Assembly: GCA_003561495.1 (NCBI GenBank)
Contig: PWWM01000098.1
Location: 1 to 12,863 of the forward strand
DNA length: 12,863 bases
From: Gammaproteobacteria bacterium
Lineage (GTDB): Bacteria > Pseudomonadota > Gammaproteobacteria > Xanthomonadales > Wenzhouxiangellaceae
Direction of reading: 5' to 3'
Made by a program: the position numbers and the translations under genes. Numbering within the stretch: position 1 is the stretch's first letter; every line of letters starts with the position of its first letter. The notes beneath the pieces are model-generated. The model ran no database searches and was not told the origin of the DNA. It was given only the letters and a program-made list of their open reading frames with translations. This document shows, one piece after another, positions 1 to 8,100 of the stretch.

Positions 1-480
1 CGGACCTTCCGGACCTTCCGGACCTTCCGGACCTTCCGGACCTTCCGGACCTTCCGGACCTTCCGGACCCTCTGGACCCTCTGGACCCTCTGGACCTTCC
101 GGCCCGACCGGACCTTCATTGCCGGCCAGGGCAAACAACGCCACCGGGGCAGGTCTTACCGCCTGGCGCGGTTCCATGATGTCCCCATTGACGCGTACCT
201 CCAGGTAACGAAGCTCCTGGCCGAAGGCGCCGGCCTCGAAATCAAGTTCGACCTGGAACAAACCGTCCTCTACCGGCCAGTCTTCAAAGAGCCGGGTGGG
301 GCCCACCTGGACGCCCTCCGCAGGCTCGGTAAACAGCCGAAATTCCAGGTCCGCCGTGCCGGTAAACGACGCGCTTCCCTGTTGGAGCTGACCTTGATAG
401 GTAAAGGCGGTGTCCTGGGCCAGCAACGGCTGCAAGGCGAAAATCGAAAGAAGCCATAGAGTCCAGATGTACTTGATCAT
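1..480 (-). CDS. Secreted collagen-like (Gly-Pro-Glu repeat) protein, C-terminus outside the window
   Basis: This is a partial gene: 160 codons are visible and it is open at the left edge. It starts at the ATG complementary to 478-480, preceded by an AGGGA ribosome site (minus strand, 488-492) seven bases upstream. Residues 1-21 form a signal peptide (MIKY start, hydrophobic core, cleavage expected after LLA), so the protein should be exported. Residues about 24-105 form a compact beta-rich domain beginning TAFTYQGQL. This resembles the N-terminal segment of exported proteins that start with an FTYQGxL motif and describe a fluid 'F-R-L-F' strand pattern. From about residue 121 the chain is an uninterrupted Gly-X-Y repeat, nearly all Gly-Pro-Glu with one Gly-Pro-Val, as in bacterial collagen-like proteins. 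Such proteins often end in a trimerising or endosialidase-chaperone domain, but none is visible here. The role is unknown; a surface fibre or adhesin is an inference. The upstream gene on the same strand ends 113 bp away, so co-transcription is possible. Confidence 0.82.
   Translation of the reverse strand, partial: MIKYIWTLWLLSIFALQPLLAQDTAFTYQGQLQQGSASFTGTADLEFRLFTEPAEGVQVGPTRLFEDWPVEDGLFQVELDFEAGAFGQELRYLEVRVNGDIMEPRQAVRPAPVALFALAGNEGPVGPEGPEGPEGPEGPEGPEGPEGPEGPEGPEGPEGP
2..118. repeat. 9-bp tandem repeat encoding Gly-Pro-Glu triplets
   Basis: There are thirteen consecutive 9-bp units. Seven identical GGACCTTCC units (2-64) run in from the left edge. They are followed by three identical GGACCCTCT units (65-91), one GGACCTTCC (92-100), one GGCCCGACC (101-109) and one GGACCTTCA (110-118). 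On the minus strand these read as Glu-Gly-Pro triplets. The blocks of identical synonymous units suggest recent copy-number change by slippage or unequal recombination. The array continues beyond the window. Confidence 0.95.
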
Positions 481-575
481 CGTCCAATCCCTGGCGCATG
501 GATGCGCTGTTTCCGTTTGTCATGAAGGCTTGTCATCAAGACATCCGGAAACCCCGGAAGAAATCGGCCAGGCCA

Positions 576-607
576 AATCAGGAATTTGCCGAATCAGGAC
601 TTTGCCG
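576..607. repeat. Two-copy 16-bp tandem repeat over the acyltransferase stop codon
   Basis: AATCAGGAATTTGCCG (576-591) is followed directly by AATCAGGACTTTGCCG (592-607), with one mismatch. The second copy contains the TGA stop of the acyltransferase gene (594-596, complement). The duplication therefore sits exactly at the 3' end of that gene and just outside it. It looks like a small local duplication and has no evident function. Confidence 0.7.
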
Positions 608-1901
608 ATTGATGGTCCCGTAACAACCAGGAGGCGGCAATGATTGCAAACAGGCCAATCACGGCGCCCGGCAAGGCGCCGGCGACCAGGCTGACCACCA
701 GGGCGATCATCAGCGCCATGCCACCGGCGACGATGGCGGCGGTGCTGGTGGTCGGGGCCACCTCGCGATTGCGGGTCAGTTCGAAACTGACCACCGCGGC
801 CAGCACCGGAGCGACCATGACGGAACACAACACCAGCCAGACCAGCCGGCCCAGCCAGAAACCGGGATCACCCGGATCGCCGGCATCGATGGGTGCGCCC
901 AGGCGCTCTCCGACCCAGGCCGCCGGCAACTCGGCCAGCTTGTGCCACAGGTACAAGGGCATGCCCAGTGCGCCCAAAAAGGTCACGGTTCCGGCGGCAT
1001 GCTTGAGACTCAGCAACCAGCGCATCGGTCGTTCGCAGAACAGCACCAGACCGACCTGCACCCACATCACCCCGATCAGCGCCAGCGTCGGCGGCAGCAG
1101 GTTGGAGCGGCCCTCAAGGTCAACGCCGACCATGGCGACCGGGTAGCCGCTGCCGGTGGTCGCACTCAGCCACAGAGCGCCGAAGACCACCAGGCCCAGA
1201 CCGGTCCATGTGCCCGCGAACCGTCCACGCTTCCAGGCAATGCCCAGTTGCTGGGGAATCAGCCAGATGATCAGGGCATTGAGCCAGCCGATTCCGCCAC
1301 CCCCGGAAGTGGCCAATTCACCCAGTTGCAGCAATTCGCCCGGGCTGCGCACCCCGGCGCGCAGGATATCGACCACGGCGGCCAGCACGATCAGCCCGAC
1401 CACGGCTTTCAGGCCATATCGCCGGTCGGCCTCCACCGACAAGGGCAGCAGGGCTTGCACCGTGATCAGCATGATCAGAAACCACAGGTGCACGGTCAGC
1501 GAGTGATTGAAGGGGCTGAGTAGCCGACCACCGGTGTACATTGAAATCAATGCAAAGGCGGTCAGCGCGGCCAGGTAGGTCACCGTGGGTCGAGCCAGAC
1601 CCAGCGCGCGCCCGGCCCACCAGTGCATCTGGTCGTGTCCCTGGGCCAGTCTGCGGGCCACACCATCGGCGCTGACCGCGGCCGAGACAAACACGAACAA
1701 CGGCACCACCTGCACCACCCAGGTCATCACCCCGGCGGCAAACCACAGATCGAGAATATGGTCGGTGGCCACCAACCGTCCTTCGTCCAGCCTGGGCAAG
1801 GTGGCGATCCAGTGCCCGAACACCACCACCATCAAGGCGCCTGCGCGCAAGGCGTCGGGGTAGCGGTCTCGGTTGCTGCCGGATTGGCCCTCAGATGTCA
1901 T
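594..1901 (-). CDS. Integral membrane acyltransferase, family 3
   Basis: The protein has 435 residues. Members of acyltransferase family 3 (OafA/YrhL type) move acyl, usually acetyl, groups from the cytoplasmic side onto sugars or other envelope molecules. The N-terminus has the family signature: a basic-Tyr-Asp-x-Leu-Arg stretch at 11-19 followed by a first membrane helix ending in Gly-His-Trp (His30). Further hydrophobic segments lie near residues 52-74, 106-124, 138-154, 164-180, 205-223, 231-247, 270-288, 303-320 (ending in a conserved-looking YLWH, His320) and 349-373. Two extra helices at about 389-427 lie beyond the usual ten-helix core. The ATG at 1901 was chosen because it places the signature near the N-terminus. 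No clear Shine-Dalgarno is seen, and longer versions (ATG at 1982 or further) would read through the low-GC divergent promoter region. The substrate cannot be deduced. The gene is divergent from the sigma factor gene. Confidence 0.9.
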   Translation of the reverse strand: MTSEGQSGSNRDRYPDALRAGALMVVVFGHWIATLPRLDEGRLVATDHILDLWFAAGVMTWVVQVVPLFVFVSAAVSADGVARRLAQGHDQMHWWAGRALGLARPTVTYLAALTAFALISMYTGGRLLSPFNHSLTVHLWFLIMLITVQALLPLSVEADRRYGLKAVVGLIVLAAVVDILRAGVRSPGELLQLGELATSGGGGIGWLNALIIWLIPQQLGIAWKRGRFAGTWTGLGLVVFGALWLSATTGSGYPVAMVGVDLEGRSNLLPPTLALIGVMWVQVGLVLFCERPMRWLLSLKHAAGTVTFLGALGMPLYLWHKLAELPAAWVGERLGAPIDAGDPGDPGFWLGRLVWLVLCSVMVAPVLAAVVSFELTRNREVAPTTSTAAIVAGGMALMIALVVSLVAGALPGAVIGLFAIIAASWLLRDHQSAKS

Positions 1902-2038
1902 GGGCAGTGGTCGTGCAGGTACTAGTAAAGTGACTGACCCGCAGTATAGACCGATATCAGTTTCGGCTATTATCGAAACCATTGAGCGGGTATATTGACT
2001 GCAGCAAAGCCTGGACGCAAAACTCAAGTCACGAGAGC
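1902..2038. promoter_or_regulatory. Divergent intergenic region, probable promoters for both sides
   Basis: This 137-bp gap separates the acyltransferase and sigma factor starts and is visibly more AT-rich than the genes. A TATACT hexamer on the minus strand (1943-1948) is a reasonable -10 for the acyltransferase, although no good -35 stands at the expected distance. TATTAT (1968-1973) and TATATT (1991-1996) on the plus strand are possible -10 elements toward the sigma gene, also without a convincing -35. An inverted repeat GTTTCG-8 nt-CGAAAC (1960-1979) overlaps TATTAT and could be an operator. These assignments are pattern guesses; only the divergent arrangement is certain. Confidence 0.35.
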
Positions 2039-2623
2039 ATGGCCCCTTCAAGGAATCTCACCACGCTGCTCAATGCCTGGTCGAATGGCGACTCGGCTGC
2101 CGGAAATCACCTGGTCGAATCGCTGTATCCGGAGCTTCGCGTCATCGCCAATCAAAGGCTGCATGGATTCTCGGGGGACATTACCTTGCAGGCAACCGAG
2201 TTGCTGCATGAGGCTTTCATACGACTCAATGACCAGAATCAGGTCACCTGGGCCAATCGCAGCCATTTTCTAGCCATCGCGTCGACGGTGATGCGCCGTA
2301 TCCTTCTTGATGCGGCACGCCGGCGGACAGCCGCCCGACGTGACCGGCGAGTGGAATCTCCCATCAACGAGGATACCCCGCCGATATCGTCAGCACGAGC
2401 CGAGGAAGTCATCGAACTCGATGCCGCACTGGAGGAACTTGCCGCCATGGCGCCACGCCAGGCCCGAGTGGTCGAAATGCGTTATTTCGGCGGCCTGTTG
2501 CAAGAGGAGACCGCGGAAGTACTGGGTGTTTCAGTCGCGACCGTCAAGCGCGACTGGACCATTGCCAAAGCCTGGCTTTACCGTCGTCTCAACGGCGTCG
2601 ATGAGAGCGAACCACAACGATGA
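2039..2623 (+). CDS. ECF-family RNA polymerase sigma factor (TIGR02999 / ECF43-like, kinase-linked type)
   Basis: This 194-residue sigma-70-like factor redirects RNA polymerase to a private set of promoters. Region 2 covers about residues 7-98, with the core-binding helix near 50-63 and the promoter-melting/-10 part around 71-96. Region 4 covers about 128-184, with a helix-turn-helix at 156-180 (EETAEVLG, SVATVKRDW). Region 2.2 lacks the usual DAED acidic motif and reads LQATELLHEAF, which places Thr53 at an acidic position. In related factors (EcfP of Vibrio parahaemolyticus, EcfK of Xanthomonas citri) a partner Ser/Thr kinase is required to activate the sigma factor. The kinase gene follows here with a 4-bp overlap, so the same switch is inferred. 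The ATG at 2039 was chosen because the family typically begins shortly before the TxLLNAWSxGD stretch; a TTG-initiated longer form from 1982 would add 19 atypical residues. The Shine-Dalgarno is poor. No anti-sigma gene is present. Confidence 0.94.
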   Translation: MAPSRNLTTLLNAWSNGDSAAGNHLVESLYPELRVIANQRLHGFSGDITLQATELLHEAFIRLNDQNQVTWANRSHFLAIASTVMRRILLDAARRRTAARRDRRVESPINEDTPPISSARAEEVIELDAALEELAAMAPRQARVVEMRYFGGLLQEETAEVLGVSVATVKRDWTIAKAWLYRRLNGVDESEPQR

Positions 2624-4998
2624 AACCGGATCACTGGGATCGAGCCTCGGAAATCTTTCATGCAGCGCTGGAGTGCGCTGACGAGAGCGATCGCATGGCG
2701 CTGGTCGACGAGCGCTGTGCCGATGACTTGACACTTCGCGATGAGGTGCTGTCACTCCTCAAGGCACACGAAGAAGGGGCCGATTTTCTCGAGAACACAC
2801 CCACCGAAGACCTGGACCAACTGGTTTCGATGCAACTCGGAGAACGCTGGATTGGAGCCCGTATCGGCGCCTGGCGGATCGAGTCATTGATTCACCAGGG
2901 CGGCATGGGTGCTGTCTACCGGGTCGAGCGCGTCGCTAGTGATTATCACCAGACCGCGGCCCTCAAGCTGATTCGCTTCGGGCTGGAAACCCGGGAGTTG
3001 ATTGAACGTTTTGGCCGAGAGCGCCAGGTACTGGCCCAGCTCGAGCATCCCGGCATCGCGAGGCTGCTCGATGGCGGCACGACCGAATCCGGCCTGCCCT
3101 ACCTGGTGATGGAGTATGTCGACGGCCTGCCCATCGATCGCTATTGCGATACCCAGCGCCTGGATATTGCCGCACGCATCCGACTGTTCGAGCAGGTCTG
3201 TGCGGCAGTCCACCACGCCCACCAGAAGCTTGTCATCCACCGGGATCTGAAACCCTCCAACATCCTGGTCAGCGCCGACGGCATGCCGAAACTGCTCGAC
3301 TTCGGCATCGCCAAGCTCCTGTCCGATGAAGCGCTGGGCGCCGATGCCACGATCACCCGCCAGCGCATTCTCACGCCCAGCAATTCCAGCCCCGAACAGT
3401 TCACCGGTGGGCCCACCACAACGGCCACCGATGTTTACGCACTGGGTATCCTGCTCTATCGACTGCTGTGCGGGTCAAGGCCCTACCGCATCGATTCCGA
3501 CACCTCTTATGCCCGGGTGGCCGAGCTCATCTGCCGGGAAACACCGACCCGGCCCAGCCAGCAGCTCGCCCTCCATGAACAAGCAGGCGCGATCGCCGAG
3601 CAACGGGGCCTGACAGCCGACAAGCTGCGCCGGCGCCTCAATGGCGATCTCGATACCATCGTCATGAAAGCCCTGCGCAAGGAGCCGGAGCGACGCTACT
3701 CATCGGTCGAAGCCATGGCGCACGACCTGGAGCGCTATCGGGCCGGACTGCCGGTGACCGCCCGACCCGATTCCCTGTCCTACCGCGCCGGCAAATTCTG
3801 CCTGCGCCACTGGAAGGGACTGGCTGCGACCAGCGTTGCCTTCGCCGCCCTGGTCATCGGCCTGGGCGTTGCCCTGTGGCAGGCCGATCAGGCACGCAGC
3901 GAGCGTGACCGTGCTCATTTGATCAATGAATTCCTGCAAACCATCCTGATCGAGGCCGATCCCTACGAGGCCGGCGCCGAGGCCACGGTTCGCGACGTCC
4001 TGCGTAGTGCCGACGAGAGGGTCTCGGAACGGTTTTCGGGTCAGCCGGCCATCGAAGCTCCGCTGCGCTACACCATCGGCTATACCCAACTCAGCCTGAT
4101 GGAACTGAATGCCTCGCTGGAAAACCTGAACAGGGCCGACCAGCTCTACCGCGAGCTTTATGGCGACGATGACGACCGCACCCTGCTAACCCAGGCCTAT
4201 ATCGCCTGGATCGATTATCGCCGAGGGCAGTATGATGCCGCCGAAGCCGCTTACCGGGCCTTGCTGGATCAACTCGGCCCCAGACATGAGCACGCAACCC
4301 GGGCCACCATCCACAACGACTTCGGCATTGTTCTGGGCGAGATGGAACGCTGGGACGAAGCGCTCGAACATCAGCGGCACGCGCTGGAGATCTGGCTGGA
4401 GCACGAGCCGGACCGTCCCGAGATCGGCGTGGCCTATAACAACATCGCCTACAACCTGCACGGCCTCGGCCGGCTCGATGAGGCGCGAGAGTGGTATGAG
4501 CGTGCGCTTGAACACCAGCGCCGCCAGGCCCCGAGCGGAATCAGTGTGGACCTGGCCTACAACCTCAACAACTTCGGCGTCCTTTTGCGGGACCTGGGCC
4601 AACCGGAGCAGGCATTGCCGTACTACCGCGAGTCGCTGGACATGCGCATCGCCACGCTCGGCGCCGAGCATGCCTTTACCGGCTTCGGCCACCTCAACCT
4701 GGGGCGATTACTTCTGGAACTGGAGCAGATCGACGCGGCCCGCGCCGAGCTCGAGGCCGCATTGCGCATTTCCCAGGCCACCCTGCAACCGGACCAGCTC
4801 CAGGTGCTGATCGCCCGGGCCTCCCTGGCCCGAGCCGATTTCCTCAGGGGCGATGAGGATGGCGTCATCGAAACACTTGCGGATGTTCACGAGCGCATGA
4901 TCGCGATTGATGCACCGCTGACTTTCCGCGAACAGACCGGCGAATGGCTAGAGCAGGCCCAACAGGCCGCCCCGATGGACGCGGCCAGCCTGGATTGA
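2620..4998 (+). CDS. Transmembrane Ser/Thr protein kinase with C-terminal TPR domain
   Basis: The protein has 792 residues. Residues 1-60 are the N-terminal helical segment usual in this kinase group (KPDHWDRASEIFHAAL, then SLLKAHEEGADFLE). The Hanks-type kinase domain spans about 84-375. It has a glycine-rich loop at 92-100 (HQGGMGAVY), ATP-binding Lys116, helix-C Glu134, catalytic HRDLKPSN at 207-214 (Asp209, Lys211, Asn214), DFG at 227-229, an SPEQ version of APE at 257-260 and the structural Asp271. All catalytic residues are present, but His92 replaces the first glycine of the loop. One membrane helix lies at about 400-421. Residues about 480-780 form tetratricopeptide repeats (for example around 562-590, 604-633, 646-675 and 686-715), which would lie outside the inner membrane and may sense a ligand or partner protein. 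The ATG overlaps the sigma factor stop (ATGA), so the two are translationally coupled. The probable substrate is the sigma factor; other substrates are possible. Confidence 0.96.
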   Translation: MKPDHWDRASEIFHAALECADESDRMALVDERCADDLTLRDEVLSLLKAHEEGADFLENTPTEDLDQLVSMQLGERWIGARIGAWRIESLIHQGGMGAVYRVERVASDYHQTAALKLIRFGLETRELIERFGRERQVLAQLEHPGIARLLDGGTTESGLPYLVMEYVDGLPIDRYCDTQRLDIAARIRLFEQVCAAVHHAHQKLVIHRDLKPSNILVSADGMPKLLDFGIAKLLSDEALGADATITRQRILTPSNSSPEQFTGGPTTTATDVYALGILLYRLLCGSRPYRIDSDTSYARVAELICRETPTRPSQQLALHEQAGAIAEQRGLTADKLRRRLNGDLDTIVMKALRKEPERRYSSVEAMAHDLERYRAGLPVTARPDSLSYRAGKFCLRHWKGLAATSVAFAALVIGLGVALWQADQARSERDRAHLINEFLQTILIEADPYEAGAEATVRDVLRSADERVSERFSGQPAIEAPLRYTIGYTQLSLMELNASLENLNRADQLYRELYGDDDDRTLLTQAYIAWIDYRRGQYDAAEAAYRALLDQLGPRHEHATRATIHNDFGIVLGEMERWDEALEHQRHALEIWLEHEPDRPEIGVAYNNIAYNLHGLGRLDEAREWYERALEHQRRQAPSGISVDLAYNLNNFGVLLRDLGQPEQALPYYRESLDMRIATLGAEHAFTGFGHLNLGRLLLELEQIDAARAELEAALRISQATLQPDQLQVLIARASLARADFLRGDEDGVIETLADVHERMIAIDAPLTFREQTGEWLEQAQQAAPMDAASLD

Positions 4999-5026
4999 TC
5001 GAGCATCCCCTGGCGCAGTTTATCAA

Positions 5027-5046
5027 GCAGGCCGGTCACCGGCTGC
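5027..5046 (+). terminator. GC-rich hairpin downstream of the kinase gene, possible terminator
   Basis: The 8-bp stem GCA(G)GCCGG / CCGGCTGC has a single bulged G and a TCA loop. It lies 28 bp after the kinase stop codon, in the gap between convergent genes, which is where a terminator is expected. No T-run follows on either strand, so it is not a classical intrinsic terminator. Confidence 0.35.
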
Positions 5047-5147
5047 AAGCATCAAGTCCCGATGCCCTTCCATAGCATTCCTAATCAAGCGGGCCAGCGT
5101 CGATCAATGATCAGCAGACAGCCAGAAGCTTCCTGAAGCCCAAAGTC

Positions 5148-8100
5148 CTAAGGCTCGAAAAAGCGGTTTACCGGCGGCTCATTCGAGGCCCGGCTTATTT
5201 CGATAAACGTCCATTCCAGCCCACCTGAGTCGAAAAAACCGAAGGCCGCGTTCTTAAACCCTAGTGCCAGCTGGGCCTTGAAGGTTGTTTTACCAGACAA
5301 GCCACTCAAACTCACCCCGACCTCGGCCGTGAGCTCTGCATTCAGGTCGAGAGTTGCAACAGTCAATCCACAAGCAGCAATTTCTACGAGTGTGAAAGAC
5401 TTGCCGATGCCGCCACTGGGAATGATCGCATTCGGCGTAATCTTCACGCCCATGGCAGGTGTGGATCGGCCGTCCTCCTCAACTGATGCCTTGATTTCAA
5501 AACTGCGTTCTGCGGGATTGGAAAAACCGAAATCTGGGTTGATTTCAAGTTTGAACTTGGGGCCACCCGGGTCGGTACTCAGAGGAACGGTAATGCCTGT
5601 CTTGAAGTCAGCCTTACCGGAAGCGACATTGAGCGAAAATGCGGCAATCTGACCAGCTGCAGTGATCGCGTTGACCACCTTGATCGGTGTTGTGGCCTTG
5701 CACACGACCCTGGCCTTGGAAATGAAGTTGGCCAGACGCATTCCGCCCTGGATGACCTGCGCAATGGAAATCTCGGGCAGGGTGAACAGCCCCAGCGGGT
5801 CGATGTGATTGACCGGGTCGGCATCGCCGAACTGGTAGGGATGCAGGGAGAACGGTCGGTCCTGGAATCCGGGGAAGGGGTCACGCGAGACGAACGTGCC
5901 GGTGCAGGCATCATAACTGCGCTGGCGAAGGTCATAAGCGCGCGCGGCCGGTTCGTAGCGCTCGGCATTGAAGCGATAGGGGTTGGGCGTAGCGCCACTG
6001 GCCGCATTCAAGTCGCCGAAGGGCAGGTAACCGTAACGATCGGTGACCTGGCCGGCATCATCGGTCAAAAGGGCCACGCTGCCGCGATGGTCAAGACCGT
6101 AGTGGTGCGTCTGGGCCTGGCGCTGTTGGGCCAGCAGTTGGCGGCCATAGTGCCAGCGCGCTTCGATTTGACCTGTATCGGTGTACTCGGCCACAACCTG
6201 GGCGAAACCGCTGACATTGCGCGGGTCAATCAGTTGGCGGATTCGGTCGCCGTCGATGACTCGCGCGACCCGGCGGTCGTCAACGTCGTACTGGAACGCC
6301 GCCTGGCCATCCGGAGTGTTCACCCCGGTCAGGCGACCGAAAGCATCCCACTGGTAGTCGATGGCCTGACCCTTGATGACCGCCGCGATCCGGTTGCCAC
6401 GCAGATCATATTCGAAGCTGTCCGGGCCGACGGCAATCAGCTCATGGTTGGGGCCGTAGCTGTAGAGCGTCTCCACTCCGTCCATGACCTGTCGCAGGCG
6501 ATTGCCGACGGGATCGTACTCGAAGGCCAGCGCAAATGGATCACTGCCGGTCCGCTCGGCCTCGATCAGGCGGCCGATGGGATCGTAATCGTAGGTCTCG
6601 ACCGTGCCGTCGCTGGTCGTGACCGACAGGCGCTTGCCACGCGGCGAATAGGTTGAAACAAATTGCTCGATCAGGGTATCGGCCGGATCGCGCAGGCTGA
6701 CTTCCAGGGGGCGGCCGCGAAGGTCATATTCAACTTCGCGCACCACGCCGTTGGGCAAGCTCTTGCTGACCAGTTGTCCGGCCAGGTCATAGGCATAACT
6801 GACCGTGCCTTCATCGGTGGTCACCGAGGCCAGTCTGCCGACCGCATCCCAGGCGTATTCGGTGGTCTGACCATCGACCGTCAGGCTGACCAGTTGGCCC
6901 CTGGCATCGTAGGCATAGTCAATGCCCAGTCCATCGCCTTCAACAAAACCGGCCAGTCGGCCATGATCATCGTGATCGAATACCGTCAGGCCGCGACTGT
7001 CGCTGACCGTCGCGCGGCGCCCGGCGGCGGTGTAACTGATCAATTCGACCACACCGGGCCCGCTACGCGACAGCAGCCGGCCCAGGGCATCGTGGCTGAA
7101 CAACAGCTCGGCGCCATCGAAATCAATGATTCTGGACTGGCGCCCGGCGGCGTCATATTCGAATTCCCGGGCCGTGCCATCCGGCATGATCTTGCGCGTG
7201 CGACGACCGGCGGCATCGTATTCGAAAGCGGTCACCCGGCCCAGGGCATCGACCCGGCTGCGCAACTGACCGAAGCTGTCGTAGAAGTACAAGGTTTCAG
7301 GGCGCGGCTCGCCCGGCGCGGGTGAGGGTTGCAACACCTGAATGAGACGACCGGCGGCATCGTAGTCGAACAGCGTGCTGTAACCTTCTTCATCGGTCAC
7401 CGATAGGTGGCGGCCCGCCGCATCGAACTCATGCTCTCGCTCACTGCCGTCTGGATGGATGACCCGGCTGAGGTAACCGGCGTCATCGTAAACATATTCG
7501 GTCCTGCGACCCAGCGGGTCGACCATGGCCGTGCGCTGGCCCAGGGCGTTGTACTCCATCAGCACCTCGGGGCGCTGGGGACTGCCCGAGAGCGCATCGA
7601 AGACTTCCGGCAGCACCGAGCGAATCATGCGACCGGCACTGTCGTATTCATAATCCGTTCGATTGCCCAGTGCATCGACCTCGGCCACCAGGCGTCCGCC
7701 GGGGCTGTATACGCGCCGGGCCATGAGCTGACCATCCACAAGTTCGGCCACCACCCGGCCGAGCTCATCGTATTCGGTCGCTCGCGCCACGCCATCCGGG
7801 TCGACATGCAGGATCTGGCGGCCGGCATGGTCGAAATCGAAGGTCTCGACCCCGCCATCGGGCAGGCGCCGCTCAACCATCAAGCCCCGATCGTCATACT
7901 CCATTTCGGTGCGCGCACCCAGCGGGTCGATCATGGCCGTGACATTGCCGATGGCGTCATACTCGAAACCGGTGATTTCACCCAGTGGATTGGTGGCGCT
8001 GATCACCCGGCCCATTGCATCCCGGATCAGGATGGTGGTGCGCGAGGCCTCGCCGTCGGCCAGACCCACTTCGGTCTGGCTGATGATTCGGCCGTTGGCG

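Noticed and set aside
1..118. CRISPR array or satellite
   Set aside because: Units are 9 bp with no spacers and encode in-frame Gly-Pro-Glu triplets of an open gene.
1982..2038. Longer sigma factor starting at TTG 1982
   Set aside because: The 19 extra residues do not resemble the family N-terminus and no ribosome site precedes the TTG.
1902..2051. Longer acyltransferase starting at ATG 1982 or further upstream
   Set aside because: The family signature begins about ten residues after the ATG at 1901. The extension would cross the AT-rich divergent promoter region and, in the longest form, the sigma factor start.
4999..5147. Small immunity gene after the RHS protein
   Set aside because: Only 149 bp lie between the two convergent stop codons, and no minus-strand frame of useful length is present there.
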